From: Prosopocoilus inquinatus
Taxonomy: Eukaryota; Arthropoda; Insecta; Coleoptera; Lucanidae
Assembly: GCA_036172665.1 (NCBI GenBank)
Contig: CM069871.1
Location: forward strand, 56,666,713 to 56,730,712
DNA: 64,000 nucleotides
Direction of reading: 5' to 3'
Below, piece by piece: positions 35,610 to 48,105 of this stretch (its first letter is position 1; each line of letters opens with the position of its first letter). Under the pieces are notes generated by a model. The model had not been told where the DNA came from, did not search any database, and saw only the letters and a program-made list of their open reading frames with translations. Made by a program: the position numbers and the translations under genes.

Positions 35610-36849
35610 CGTGGGTTGCTGGAAAATTTTCTAGTAGGTTTAGAATTGTTAGCGTTTATCAACTGTCATATTTGAAAAATTTGACGTTTTTCGCCTATAA
35701 TTCTATTGACAGTTCCTATCCAAGTTTTGTTTGTACAGCATTTAAGAAAAAGTAATTTTGTGTAAACATGGAAATCTCGCGTGAAAATTTTCTTGCCATG
35801 ATTTTTAACGATTTCAAATATGGTCTAACGCCGAAACAATGCCTCGATCGACTTCATTTGGCTTTGGGAGATGAAGCACCATCAAAGAGCAATGTTTATA
35901 ATTGGTTTGCCGAATTCCAGCGTGGACGTACCCCTCTCAGTGACGAATTTCGTGAAGGTCGTCCATCAACATCTGTTTTTGCCAGTAATGTAGATGCTGT
36001 GACATACCGTGAGATTCAAGCATCCTTGCGCATTGACATGAAAACAATACATCAAATTTTGCATGATCATTTGAACGTACGAAAACTTTGCAGTCGTTGG
36101 ATCCCACAAAATTTAACAGAAGCGCAGAAGCAGGGTCGTGTCAAATGGTGCGAAGAAACGCTCAAGAAATTCGATGGAGGTCGTTCAAATTTAGTTTATA
36201 ACATCGTTACTGGTGACGAAACGTGGATCTATTCGTACGAGCCAGAAAGTAAACAACAATCTTCCGTTTGGATATTTCAAAATGAACCAAAACCAACAAA
36301 AGTTGTCCGTTCACGCAGTGCTGCGGAGCAAATAAATGCTTGTTTCTTTGGTTTAACTGGACATGTAGCAACCGTGGCTTTAGAGGCTCGAAAAATCGTG
36401 AATGCTGCTTGCTATACTACAATTTGTTTGCCGGAAGTGATCGATCAAATAAGAAGAAACAATCGAAATCGACGAATTATTCTCCATCATGACAACGCCA
36501 GCTCTCACTCAGCCCGTCAAACAGCTGATTTTTTGTCCAACAAAAATGTTGAATTAATGACTCATTGTCCATATTCACCTGATTTATCACCTAATGATTT
36601 CTTTTTGTTCCCAAATATCAAAAATAAAATAAGCGATTTTCGTCGGCTGAAGCAGCGGTTGAAACATTCCGGACACTGGTTTCTGAGGTACCATCTTTAG
36701 AGTGGAAAGCGTGCTTTAGAAATTGGTTCGAGCGTATGCAAAAGTGTATTGACGTTAAAGGCGAATACTTCGAAAAACAATGATACCGTTTACCAAATTT
36801 CATATGCGTTTTTTCATACCGTTTCCAGAAACTTTTCCAGCAGTCCACG
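35610..36849 (+). mobile_element. mariner element, copy 1 (1240 bp) with TA duplications
   Basis: The left end after TA (35608-35609) is CGTGGGTTGCTGGAAAATTT and the right end, inverted, is CGTGGACTGCTGGAAAAGTT, followed by TA (36850-36851). The length and TA target duplication are those of full mariner elements. The 5' leader to the ATG is about 158 bp. Copy 2 at 50407-51696 belongs to the same family. Confidence 0.95.
35768..36783 (+). pseudogene. mariner transposase (mellifera-type), disabled
   Basis: The open frame runs 310 codons to 36700. The N-terminal half has the helix-turn-helix pair (VYNWFAEFQRG about residues 43-53; YREIQASLRI about 80-89) and the WIPQNL linker (111-116). The DD34D triad is present: D150 in VTGDETWIY, D242 in ILHHDNASSH and D277 in SPDLSPNDFF, with 34 residues between the last two. 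Compared with copy 2, a 30-bp in-frame deletion near 36000 removes the ten residues between the helix-turn-helix regions (REMLERDRRV type). An 8-nt deletion near 36630 shifts frame after FPNIKNK, so the last 50 or so residues are replaced; the original frame can still be followed to TGA at 36781-36783. Almost certainly inactive although the triad survives. The subfamily is judged from memory of mariner sequences. Confidence 0.93.
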
Positions 36850-36851
36850 TA

Positions 36852-38505
36852 TGTGACAAAGTACGCGATACTCTACACTCCGTTCGTTTTGCCATTCTAA
36901 AGGCCCAGTTTTCACTAATACAAGTTATACGGCATGACGTTCTCAGTATACTTAACCTCTATTTTGGCTACAATAAGTCTTCATTCGTTAGGTCTGCTAA
37001 ATTAATTTTTTCCATTTCCTTTTTTAAACTTAACGGAACTTGAAGTATGTCTCCAGGAACTTCATTTTACTTACCTATGTTTCCTTGATATATTTGTTTG
37101 AATAAAATAGAAGTTCTGTGTTCACAAGTGCCAAATGCCATCATATTTAATAGGTAGAGACGAAGATATAACGTCAAATTAAACGTTGAATATCTTTTTA
37201 AAAACTTTACAAAAAAATTTCACTATCGATGGATAGCTTCATTAATTTTAGTTCTGTGCGGTTAAAGTTGAAAAGCCAATTATTTACAATTAAAACTGTT
37301 TCGTTACTATTCGATTCATTTTGCTACTATAGTTAGTTTTCATTTTTTAGTTTCCGTATGTTTTTTTTACATATCTATCTTTCTGTTTGCTTGAGCAAGC
37401 AAGAAAATCCTATCTCAGCCGCAAAATATTTAATCTAAGACAGAAGAGAAGGAAGAAATTTTGACAAGCCTTAATATACAAACGAGACACTATTCTGGCG
37501 TCGTGTAGAAAATATCAGCGAAAAGCATTTTTCGGTTATACCTCAAACCAAGCTATAAACAAGAAGATTGTTTTCCGGAGGTTTCACGTTTTTGCTGAAA
37601 ACTTGAGGGTTGTAAGGAAATATTTCGTTTGGCGGCTTTGTTGTGGCCAGAGCAAGATTCTTTTTCTTTTTCTTGAGAATTCATTCGACCCCTCATTAAG
37701 CCGCGTCTTTACAGTACATTTATATTATTTCCGTAAATTTTTAGCAAAATAAAATGTTTTATATGTCTTACGTTCATTCACTACGCTTTAATTATTAATA
37801 TTCTCTGATCGACAACACCGATTTGCTCGTATTTTTTAACTAACTAAACTTAAAAATCTTGCAATCCGCATTTATTCCGTTTTGTTAAACAAAATTATCT
37901 TTGGCCTCAACCAGTTTTTACTGAAAATGTAGCGCGTTGGTGACAACAAAAAGGAATTTCTTAATATCAGTCCTTTAAGTTTATTTACGTCTTACGTATT
38001 CTACATATAAAACAATAAGACTTCACAGTTTTTGATTCGGCTAAAAAGAGCCTACGTCTACCTAGTATTTCTTTTTACAATTTTTCACAGAAGAAATCCT
38101 CTGTTAAAGTTGTGGTATGATGCTCAGAGACTTGTGGTTATCTTCTTTCCTCTATGGCTAGTCGAAGGACTTAGAAATTCTTAAAGTTACTGTTGGATCG
38201 TTGACAGTTCATGTTGAAGTTGTCTTTAAAAATTAGAGGTGCCATCGTATGATAGTAATTCCTCTACGGTGCTATGCATCTGCTCACATTAGCACTCTTA
38301 AACTTTATGTATAATCAGTGCGTAATCACATTCAATTTACATAAGTCCTAGAATTCAGTGAACACGACCTGCGGGTTATGCAAGCAGGACACGAGCCAAT
38401 CTTTCCGCACACTCAGGGGGCAGCAAAAAACTACCGAGGCAGCAAAAATTATTTTGCTCAAGGGCGGTCGTGAAACAAACTCAAGAACCTATTAACAGCA
38501 AGTAA
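36852..38505. other. No recognised gene
   Basis: AT-rich DNA. The open frame at 36780-37043 (+) starts inside the mariner 3' end and is spurious. Two 'gcagcaaaaa' phrases lie at about 38421-38450. No domain or repeat boundary is visible. Confidence 0.45.
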
Positions 38506-38734
38506 AATTCCTCCACATCGTCTCCATTGAGTGGGTATCGCTATGCAGCTTTTCTCTACATCGCAGTCTCCGAGGGAACGACCGACCCTGCTTCAGAGAT
38601 ACGGTATGTTATGTTTTTTTTTCTTTTGTGGGTCAAACAACCGCTAAGCACTGATTTTGTTACCCTTGTAACAAGGAATCCCCGGACTGCAGAGATGAAA
38701 TAAATCAAACCTTAAATAAAGGGGAATATTTTGT
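38506..38734 (+). repeat. LTR-like direct repeat, left copy
   Basis: 229 bp from AATTCCTCCAC to GAATATTTTGT, about 85 percent identical by eye to 40177-40410. It contains two AATAAA signals near the right end (ATGAAATAAATC, TTAAATAAAGG). Direct repeats carrying polyadenylation signals and spaced 1.45 kb apart suggest the remains of LTRs of an internally deleted retrotransposon, or of one long LTR and one truncated LTR. Confidence 0.6.
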
Positions 38735-38789
38735 GAGCACGATTCGTATCAAGACGCACCAACGATGGGCGTCGCCACCGTCATCCTTG

Positions 38790-39143
38790 AACATTAACCG
38801 TTAACTCGATTCATCCTCTTGAGGATGTCGCCGTCCTAACGACGGACATCGTCAGAGTCGTCATCGCCCCTGGACTCAACAATTACTCCGTCCTCGATCT
38901 TGTCTCTGCCTTGCCGCTAGAAGAGATCAACACATCTCAACAACCCCAAGGCATCGCCGTAACCCCTGATCGTCTAGCCCGGTTAATCGGATAATCCGAG
39001 GAGCTGTCATCGACAAATCCTCAGCGGAACACGTCAAGGTTATCGAGTTTCTACAACAACGTCGAAGTGCATCCACTTCACATGACCACCCGCTCAGTCG
39101 TGACACAACGGAGGAGTACCCGATCTGCGTTGAGGAGACGTGA
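38790..39143 (+). pseudogene. Orphan ORF remnant between the LTR-like repeats
   Basis: One frame is open from about 38790 to a stop near 38993 (PLEDVAVLTTDIVRVVIAPG, LDLVSALPLEEI, AVTPDRLARLI). Another takes over there (IIRGAVIDKSSAEHVKVIEF) and ends at TGA 39141-39143, so a single frameshift near 38985 divides what looks like one coding region of about 115 residues. It is much GC-richer than the surrounding DNA. I recognise no domain. Its place near the end of the interval is compatible with the C-terminus of a retrotransposon polyprotein or of an extra ORF, but that is inference. Confidence 0.45.
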
Positions 39144-40176
39144 AAAATCCTTTTCGGGTTTGCTTTCTTAGAGCAGGGTAAACGTCATTTTGTTTTTTTA
39201 AAATTTTGTTACCTGCTTATTTTCACGTGCCCTTATTGCTCGCGTTCGTTAATCTGGATGATTCTTTAGCAAGTCTGGGGCAGATTTTCACCGACAGATC
39301 GATGCTACATGTTTGCCTTCGTCCAACCTCGTGAGCGATTGCTGAGCACCGAGAAGCGTCAATGCCTTTACATGCCTTCGTTGAAAGGAAAAAGGTATTG
39401 CCGTCTCCGTTTTTGGACTGTCCATCTTACTGACATATCGTTCCGAAGGAAATCTTAAGTAAAAATATTCCAATTTTTCTTCTCACCTGTGGAATTGTAA
39501 GCATGACCTCATACCCCCCAAGCGTGAATATTGCCAATGGCGTGGAGATTGTGCGGGAGTTTCGGCAACGAATTTAGCGGGGAAAGGCGCGCTGTTTGTT
39601 GGGCAACGTAGACAGGGTTTTTGTCGCGTTCGTCATATTTAGATGGTTTATCTTTTTTTATTCATTTTGCATTTTATCTTTGCATTGTACATGTTAATTG
39701 TCTTGATAGTTGGTTCCTTCAGAGCACCAAAAATTTACGTAGTTTTGGAAAGTTTTCAGTTTTACCTCTGATCGTTCTCTTATTTTGTCTATTTGGGCTG
39801 AACGCTTCCCGCTTCCGCTTACATTATTTTGATGCTTGTGTAAGCAAACACGAGAGTACTCACGGCGATGCGCTTTTGCCGTTCGGTGTGGGGCCATGTA
39901 AACTTACATAATTTTTGCGATCGATACGTACAATTACTAAATATACAACTGTGTGTAGCAATAAACAGTTTGATTTTGGACGAAACTAGAGTTTATTTGG
40001 TTAGTGGTTTGTTTGGCTGGGACGTATATTTTTCGGGAGAGGTTTCAGAGAACATCATTGCGATTTCCTTTTCTTTTATACTCCCTGACGATCGCCATTT
40101 TCCTGGATGTGTATCACCGTTATTTGTAGGTTGGGTAGCTATTGTTGGGTGGCGCCCTTAATCGTAACACCTTTTG
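39144..40176. other. Interval between the LTR-like repeats, possibly part of a long LTR
   Basis: Open frames at 39621-39911, 39868-40161 and others overlap on both strands and are not convincing. The purine-rich 'gcggggaaaggcgcgc' at about 39577-39592 followed by TGTTTGTTGGG could be a polypurine tract and LTR start. In that case the right LTR would be about 820 bp (to 40410) and the left one truncated. Confidence 0.35.
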
Positions 40177-40410
40177 AATTCCTCCACGCCGTCTCCACTG
40201 AGTGGGTATCGCTATGCAGCTTTTCTCTACATCGCAGTCTCCGAGGGAACGAGCGACCCTGCTTCAGACATGCGGTATGTTACGGAATGTTATGTTTTTT
40301 TTTTCCTTTTGTGGGTCAAAACCGCACTGATTTTGTTACCCTCGTGACAAGAAATCCTCGGACTGCAGAGATTAAATAAATCAATCCTTAAGTAAAGAGG
40401 AATATTTTGT
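40177..40410 (+). repeat. LTR-like direct repeat, right copy
   Basis: Partner of 38506-38734. The shared core includes GAGTGGGTATCGCTATGCAG, CTCTACATCGCAGTCTCCGA, TTGTGGGTCAAA and the AATAAA region. It ends in GGAATATTTTGT, after which the two copies diverge. Confidence 0.6.
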
Positions 40411-42739
40411 ATTCTATTGTTTAAAGCTCTATCTACGATCCAATCGCCGGTTCATCCACCCGCTTGTAGTGACAATATTTAGACTGAATTTTGTCGTAGC
40501 TTTGTGACGATTCCTCGACCGTTTCCACATTATGTCTTTTCTTAATAGAATCTTTTGTTTTAGTTCAAGTGTTATTTGCGACGGAATACCTTGGAATCAT
40601 GCATTCCTTTTTTATTTGTTCCAAATTAATTAAAATAATAATAAGCGAAACGATGTACCGTTTACTTTTCGTGCATTAATTTCTTTTCAAATTTTCGTGC
40701 CGCCTTAAAGAGGATTTAAGGGTGTTCGAAGTAGGGTAATATGCCAACCACGAAACAGTTCGGCTTTGTGTTGGGCGGAAATGCGTTTTAAATTACATCT
40801 AGTACGACGTTTCAACTAGAGCGGAAAATCTGAAAATGCCGAGAGCAAGGCCGGCTCTGTGAGTAATACGAATTATTAACCTGTTTACTACGGTCTCGAT
40901 CAAGCATAAAACCGGCAACTTCCAAAATAACGAATGTTTGGGCGCACGCAAACAGAAAGTAATGGAGTATAATATTTGTTTTTGAATTCGACGATTTTGT
41001 TTTTACTTTTATTTGCATAAACAGAAGATTAATCGACTTTTATTAATGTGTTCCACAATGTATTTCCTCCGCTTGATCGTGATGAGTCGCCACAAAACCG
41101 AAATAAATTTTGCCTGTAAATAATAGTAATGTAAGCGAGCAATAAATGGGAAACGCGGTTGAACTTTTAATTTTATTTACGAAAATTTATGATTTTTGTC
41201 ATGTTCTGAAATTAGAACTTTATTTTATAGGAGTATTAGGGCTGGGAATTCTATACTTTTTAATGCTACGGCGAAATGTTCGTGTTCACAGGCACATTAC
41301 TGTCTGTGAATTGCTATCTGGGAAGTCCCCATTGTATACAAGAAAACGACTTTCGCTCTGCCATACTGATGCGTATGTTCTGTTCAGTTTTATTCCATTT
41401 AGCGACACTATAGACATGACCAAATTCGGCTATGATTTTGATCCATATTTTCGTAGTAAGCACGAATAGTAATACAGTCGCTTGTTTATATCAGTAAACA
41501 TATTCCATCAAATTTCTGAAATAATTGCGCCCGATTGCCTCCTGCAGACATAGTTACAAAAGTCAGTTGGCCTAAATCCTTGAATACTCTCTGGTTGAAA
41601 ACGCCATATTGATGCTAGCATAAGCTCTGCTTACAGGTCCCGTTTTCCGTAACAGAAATTGGCTGTTGTGTAAATATCTGTGGTTGTCACATCGTTAGTG
41701 TTCGTGTAAATTTCAGATTCAGTTCAGTGTAATGTAAGGTAAATGTGGCTAAAGTTCATGTTCAAGTCGATATATTTGACAACAGGGTAATAACATGTTC
41801 TGTATATTAAAAATGTTTACTTTTGCTTAAGATTTACGGTGACTGCAGATTAAACAATCATGCATATATTTGTTTCCTGTATGATTCTTTAATTTACTTC
41901 GGCTATTGTTTGTTTGCTGCGAAATAAGCAACTTTAATATACGGAAGTATCAATGAAACAGATCAAACAGTACTTTTTGCAGTTAGAATTCTATTGATTT
42001 CCCGAAAGCAATTGGAAGGCGTATTGTATGTATACATACAATTTATTTCATTTATCGCTTTGCACTGCGTTTATTGCGATCCAACGTCGTCGTGTTTTTG
42101 GAAAGAGATGCAAATAAATTTGCTGGGGAATGTGGGCTTGAATATTCACTTTTATTTTGTTTCACTGTAACTAATACTGATCGAACAGAAACAGAAATAA
42201 CTAAAATATTTATAATAAATTAAATAGTAACTTTCAAATACGCCCTTTACAAATCCACAGGCTACAGAGTAAAAAAATTAATTAGAAAAGAATATTTTCT
42301 ATTAATTTAGCCTAAAATGTACATAAAAATAGGCATTATTTTCGCTTTCTTTGTAATAATTCATTTGTACATATCGTTCCCAGCCGATAAAGTTATTTCA
42401 AAACCCATAAATCTGTAATAATCACTTACGCCCGAGCGAGACCAATCGATGGAAGGGTACTCTGAATCTTTCGTCATTTAATCTTCTCTCGAAGACATTA
42501 TCTTCGAGGCCCATTTAAAAGGAAAAACATATTTCTTAATAAACAACTGAGATAAACCCAAAAAGTAGATTCTTAAAACAGTGAAAACGTGAGCGAATTT
42601 TATTTTTTTTTGTTGGGAACGGCGGCGTTATTTTTTGAAACAAAAGGTAAAACTTTATTTTTTCCTTTAAATTCTTTTCATTGAGGAATAAGTAACCTAA
42701 TCCACTAATAAATGAATATTTATATAAATAATAATAATA
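40411..42739. other. No recognised gene
   Basis: The longest frame (41146-41469, +, 107 codons) has a hydrophobic stretch near residues 24-40 but no recognisable family, and AT-rich DNA can produce such frames by chance. An (ATA)n stretch at about 42728-42740 probably marks the 3' tail of the LINE to its right. Confidence 0.4.
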
Positions 42740-45700
42740 AATTATTTCCATGAGATATATTATATGTATTATGTAAATATACATAAGTATAATAAGGTAT
42801 AATATAATAAATGGAAACCGCAGGATGTTGTTCATGTTGTACATCGTCTGTCACAACACCCTGTATTTAAACATAAAAAGGAATTCCGGCAGCGAAAGCA
42901 AGTAAAAATTATAATATTAAGTAATCACACCACACAAAATTAGTACACATAATAGTTGTTAAAGATATTTCTACTTACAAAAATTATAGTTGTTGCTGCC
43001 AAAGAAAATTTTCCATTTTTCTTTTAAAGTAACATAAGTTACTCTGTTGCAGATAAGTGGGGAAGTTTATTGTAAAAGCTACATATATTATAAGTAAAAC
43101 TTCTTTCGAAAAGTGCAGTTTCATGAACTGACGGCGAGATGAGCTCCTTTGACCTAACATTAATAATAAAAAATGGAACAAAGTAACCTGAGTCTGTTTT
43201 CCATGTATAACGTATATATAACCGGCATGCGTCGATAAGCTTATGCGATATCCTGTCGTACTTCCAGATTGAGTACACAAAGCGTCAGCAGGAATTTTGC
43301 ACTAACTGTATACGGCGCTGATCATTGTAATCTAGACAGGGGGCGATAAGAGAAGCACAATAAAAAAAATTGATAGGACTAAGAATTTACATAAGAGCTT
43401 CTTAGTATATACCGGGTGTCTCAGGATGGGCGGCGACCGGCGGTATATAGTTAACCGTAATATCTACAGCTTTGGGAGAAAAAAAGATGATTAAAGTGGC
43501 CAAGAGAAATTCAAAGAAAATATTTTTAAGTGTCTGAGTTTACCACAAGGGGACGCAATCAGTATTAATTAATTATACTGCCAAAGTTTCAGAATAAGCA
43601 GCGGCTTTGATAGCGTCATTAGAAAGCTGAATTAATTCTGGACAACTTTGGTTTTGGACTTATTATTAGGTCACTATTAATAAGGGTGGAGAAAACAGTT
43701 GAATTATTTACTTCAAAAGATATCGTAACTTCTGTACTCTTTACCAGAAATTTACGAACTTCGGTTCATTTGAAAGGGAATTTTAAGCTGATTTAAAATT
43801 TCTATTCAGCGACTACACCTAATAGTTTTTCATAGTTTTTCAAAAAAATTTAAATGGAAAGGTGTGTTTCTTTTTCAATACTTACAAAGCTTAAAAAATG
43901 GCGAACATTATAGTGAAAAACGGAAGTGATTATCTTTTTTCGTTCTCAAGTTATGATTAAATATGTTAAATAATGGCTTTAAAAGTTTTTATTAATGTTA
44001 GGACATTATTTAGAAGCATTTGAATGTTTTTGGGAACAGAGAATATTTAAACCCAAGAATATAACAACAAATAGAGAAACAAGAATAATTCAAACACTAA
44101 ATAAAAGCAGTGAATAATAATCGTGCACTGTAATCAACAAAGTCTCACTGTGCCGCTATACAATACTTTTTTATTGTCCGCGTAGAGTTGAGTAGAAATT
44201 ATTATTGATATCCTTACTGATCGTAAACAGCTATTTTGAAATGAAAGATGGATAATATTTTGAAAATATTTTAAGTACAGACCTTCAATCATTGTTGATT
44301 ACAATGTATTTCTAAATGTTCAAAGTGCTTTGCGTCGTTTAACATTTTATTGTTCATTACTCATTTAGTGTCTGTGTTTTTCTCATTTATGTGTTTGTTA
44401 TATTGTTCTTTGATTTAAAAACAACTCTTAAAAACAACTGTATATATTTAAACAGATTAATGTCTCTCTACTTACCTCAAAATGAAAATTGTTACTCGAT
44501 AGTATTTGTTTGAGCTTTTAGATTTGTTTTTATCTTCAGTTAATAGACTCATTTGATAACAACTCGAGAACGAAAAAAAGATAATCATCTCGCGTATTCA
44601 CCATATTGTTCACCATTTTGTAATCTTTGTAACAATTTCAAAACACACCTTTCCATTTAAATTTTTTTTGAAAAACTATGAAAAATTACCACTTTCGCAA
44701 ATAGCGCCCTCTAGCTACTTTATAACAAATTAGCCGTAGTCGTTGAATAGAAATTCTAAATCAGCTTAAAATTCCCTTTCAAATGAACCGAAGTTCGTTT
44801 ATTTCTGATAAAGAGTACAGAAGTTATGTTATCTTTTGGAGTAAATAATTCAACCGTTTTCTCCACCCTTGACATAAGTCAAAAATTAAAGTTGCGCAGA
44901 ATTAATTCAGCTTTCTAGTGACGCTATAAAAAATGCAGCTTATTCTGGAAACTTTGGCCAGTAAAATTAATTTTTATTGATGGCTCTATTGATTGCGCCT
45001 CCTTGAGGTCAACTCAGATATTTAAAAAAATTTCTCTGAATTTATCTTGGCCACTTAAACTATATTTTTTTTTCCCCGAAGCTGTAGGTATTACACGTAC
45101 GGTTAGCTATATATCGCCGGTCGACGCCCGTCCTGAGACACGCAATATAGACAAATATGACTTATGTGCATAAAGAACTGTCTGTTAATATACACTAAGG
45201 AGGTTGAATACGTTAAGAGATATGAGGTTTAAAACGAAGATAAGTATCTAACAGTACTCCCAAGTTCTTTGCTAAATCTATAACTGGCACGCTAATATTG
45301 TTAATCTGAAATTTACAATAATTACATACGCACCTCAAACCTCAATTGAAGAGTTTCCAAAAAATAACACTGCCGATTTAGCTGGGGTTAATACACAGTG
45401 AATGTTTCAAGGACAGATCATTTAAATACTCTAAATGCAAATTAATATCAGCAACAGCTTTTTGCTTGTCATTACAATGAAATCAGTGATAAATTTGGGT
45501 GTGGTCTGCATATTCGCATTCGCAAATACGAAGAGATTGCAGCAACAGTTGAAAGGTATAAATAATGAAAAGTAAGGGTCCAAGAAAGGATCCTTGTGAA
45601 ACACCAGAGACAGAATTAATACTACCTGATAGTAAACCATCTAAAGCAACTTCTTGGGTTCTATCATTTAAATAGTTTTTAAAAAACGAAGTACTATCTA

Positions 45701-45756
45701 AACCAATAAAATGCAAGATTAAAATTGAAAGGTTAAATCTTGTTACGTTTCGTTTG
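42740..45756 (-). pseudogene. CR1/jockey-group LINE, copy C (split by a foldback element)
   Basis: Right part (45756-45150, minus strand): LSILILHFIGLDSTSFFKNY, VSGVSQGSFLGPLLFIIY, the catalytic box degraded to YADH, INPSKSAVLFFG, DLAKNLGVLLDTYLRFKPHI. Left part (43407-42985): TKKLLCKFLVLS, ISHKLIDACRLYI, NVRSKELISPSVHETALFER and SFTYNICSFYNKLP. The two parts join across the foldback at 43408-45149 without loss of the domain order, which shows the foldback came later. The 5' end is truncated in the RT domain and abuts another foldback at 45757. Non-functional: truncation, lost catalytic Asp and frameshifts. A 45-bp palindrome (CAGGATGTTGT...ACAACACCCTG, about 42822-42866) lies in the 3' region. 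Confidence 0.85.
43408..45149. mobile_element. Foldback element FB1 (1.74 kb) inserted in LINE copy C
   Basis: The left end TATACCGGGTGTCTCAGGAT and the inverse of the right end TATATTGCGTGTCTCAGGAC begin inverted-repeat arms of about 560-590 bp. These can be followed through AAACACACCTTTCC, TTTTTCGTTCTC and other blocks to about 43970 and 44560. The unpaired centre is about 590 bp and non-coding. It sits between TA dinucleotides inside a LINE RT pseudogene. The superfamily is unassigned; the arm length and 'ACCGGGTG/ACAGGGTG' ends are shared in style with FB2-FB4. Confidence 0.88.
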
Positions 45757-47010
45757 TGTACAGGGTGGATCAATTTCGATGTCTCTTATGGGCATCTCCG
45801 TAACTATAAGAGATAGAGAAAAACTGGTGGTCAAGTCTCGACCTCTTTTTTAGGGAAAAAGTTTTGACCGCGCAAAAAAATTCATATTCGCGTTATTGTA
45901 CAAAATTCCGTTGTAAGAAATATAGTATGGCAACCGGTCTGCCCAAAGGTTTTTTTTTTTGTTTTTATTAAATATGAATGCAAACCAATTTAGTTTGATA
46001 GGTGTTTAATTTTATTTATATGTATTTTACAATTTGTGTGTTTGTTTATTGTTTTTTGTGTTTTTATTAAAATATAACTCAGATGCACGAAAAATATTGT
46101 TTATGTAGTTATTTCAATATGTTGCTGGCGATACCGCCAAAGCTCTTATTTAATATGAGGTAAAAATTTGGGAGATATTGTTTTACATTTAGACAAATCC
46201 AAAATTAATTAAATTATAATTTTTTTATTGAAGTCGTTTCTCGTCCGATGAAAATTGTATAAGAAATGTATTCAATCTTTAAACGGACACTGTAAAAATT
46301 GCACGAGCGCTCAACGTTTCTTCCTAACGAAGCTAACAACCGATAGTGAAACATGTATGGTGGGTTTCACAAAGATATTATTAAACCGCGGTTAATTTAA
46401 TTCTCTGATTAAGGAACGTAAATGGACGAAGTTAACGATAAATTTGAAATAACCAATTATACTGTTTCACCCAACCAATCACAGGCTTTAATGACGCTGT
46501 TAAATTAATCAGTGATTAAATAATTGTTCTGAAACTGGGGGTAAATGTTCGTGGAATTTTGACAGTGTCCGTTTAAAGATTGAAAACAATTTTTGGTCAT
46601 CACACGTTTTGATAATTGTTTAGAACATTATTGTTAAAATGTTCTTTGAAACGTGACGAATGATAAACTCTTGCGAAATTATACTTCTCAAAATTATAAA
46701 ACGGAATTTTGTAAAATAACGCGAAAACGAAAATATTTACCCACCCAAACTGTCAAAATATTTGAAAGCTCGTTAAAATTTAATAAAACCAAACAAAATC
46801 GGAACCGTGTTGAAGTTAGTTTACTGAGAAGAGGATACGCAAAGATAATAATAAAAATGGCAGTTTTTCCTTTTAATTAATAATCATTTTGTTGTGACTT
46901 AGTGACTTAATCTCCAAAAAAGAAATCGAGGACTTGGCCACTGGTTTTCTTTCTTTCTTATAGTTACGGAGATGCCCAGAAGAGACATCGAAATTAATCC
47001 ACCCTGTATA
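45757..47010. mobile_element. Foldback element FB2 (1.25 kb)
   Basis: The left end TGTACAGGGTGGATCAATTT and the inverse of the right end TATACAGGGTGGATTAATTT begin arms of about 115-140 bp (through TTCGATGTCTCTT, GGGCATCTCCGTAACTATAA and CTCGA). The centre includes the MITE at 46271-46584. It abuts the truncated 5' end of LINE copy C. No transposase. Confidence 0.85.
46271..46584. mobile_element. MITE nested in FB2, sharing its core with the 9.2-kb MITE
   Basis: The left end TTCAATCTTTAAACGGACAC and the right end, inverted, are identical for 24 bases (to ACACTGT), then differ slightly. The interior of about 265 bp is non-coding. The core TTTAAACGGACACTGT is also the heart of the TIRs at 9196-9358. 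Confidence 0.8.
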
Positions 47011-48105
47011 GTTGAAATAAATATACCAATCACATATCCCCACCATAAATTGACGACTCTGCAGATAAAGTTCTCTTCCCCCCATTTTGGAAAAATGTTT
47101 TTTAAGTAATTTTAAATGGAAATAATGTTTTTAGTTTTTAGTTTTTTAATTCTTCTTTTTAGTTTGTTGCTTAGTTAGCCTCCTTCTTGCTTTGTATGAG
47201 GTGTATTTTCGTTTTCGGTTGTTGTATTTTTGAATCCACCCTTTTGACTACCGCCATCTGTTAACTTTTTGCTTTACGTATATATTTTTGACACATTTCC
47301 GGCTTTATGTCGCCACACGTGGTCCCTTAACAACTTCCGTAAGTGATTAATTTCATTTATATTATTTTCACAAAATTGTTACTTGCTTAAGTGTCCCTTG
47401 TTTTCTCTTTAAGGTCTACTACACACTTGATAATGTCCTCACGGACGAAACCGTGGTCGTAAGCTTTAAAAAAAAATATTGTAGCAAGTCGTGGCTTTTC
47501 CTACTAATTTCCCCGCTTGTTTGTTACAAACTATGCATACAAGATGATGGTTGTCACAGTTGATATAGCATTAAATACATACATTTGCTGATTTTTATGT
47601 CGTTAAGACGCAAGACGGCTGCAGACCGAGCTAGACGATTTCATTTCACGAGTTAGATCATTTCCGCTCATCTTATTCTTCGATTTTTGAAGAGGATACT
47701 GTCATTTATTAATTTGTATCATTTGACTTCCTTTCATTGCAATCCGAATTCTGCCCAAACAAAGCCTGACAACTTCAATTAATACAATCAGATATTTATG
47801 ATCAGCGATTATGTGCGCAAATTAGACCATAATGTTTGTTTCGTTCTTCTTTAATTAGACTTTTATTATGGGCGTTTCTTTTTGGGATATTTTGAAGCCG
47901 AACCCGACCAAATACCCACTGGTGCGGCGTAGCAATTGTTAGTTCAAACGTAGAGAAGCTAATGCCAATATAACAGAGCGCGGTAATTTTAAAACGTAAA
48001 ATAAAGAAATACTTTTACAAACTAATGGAGGAAACTGAAAGATTGTATAGCAAATTTCAAGTGACCTGCACAAAAATCAAATATTTATTTCATCGACCTC
48101 TATAC
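47011..48105. other. No recognised gene
   Basis: No ORF or repeat of note. T-rich tracts occur at 47110-47170. Confidence 0.45.

Noticed and set aside
36618..36848. Minus-strand ORF overlapping the mariner 3' end
   Set aside because: Shadow of the mariner coding strand; the same shadow appears in copy 2 at 51507-51695.
39621..40379. Plus-strand ORFs of 90-97 codons
   Set aside because: They lie within or beside the LTR-like repeats, overlap one another and have no recognised domain.
41146..41469. 107-codon ORF with a hydrophobic segment
   Set aside because: No family recognised, AT-rich context and no partner exon. It could be real but cannot be supported.
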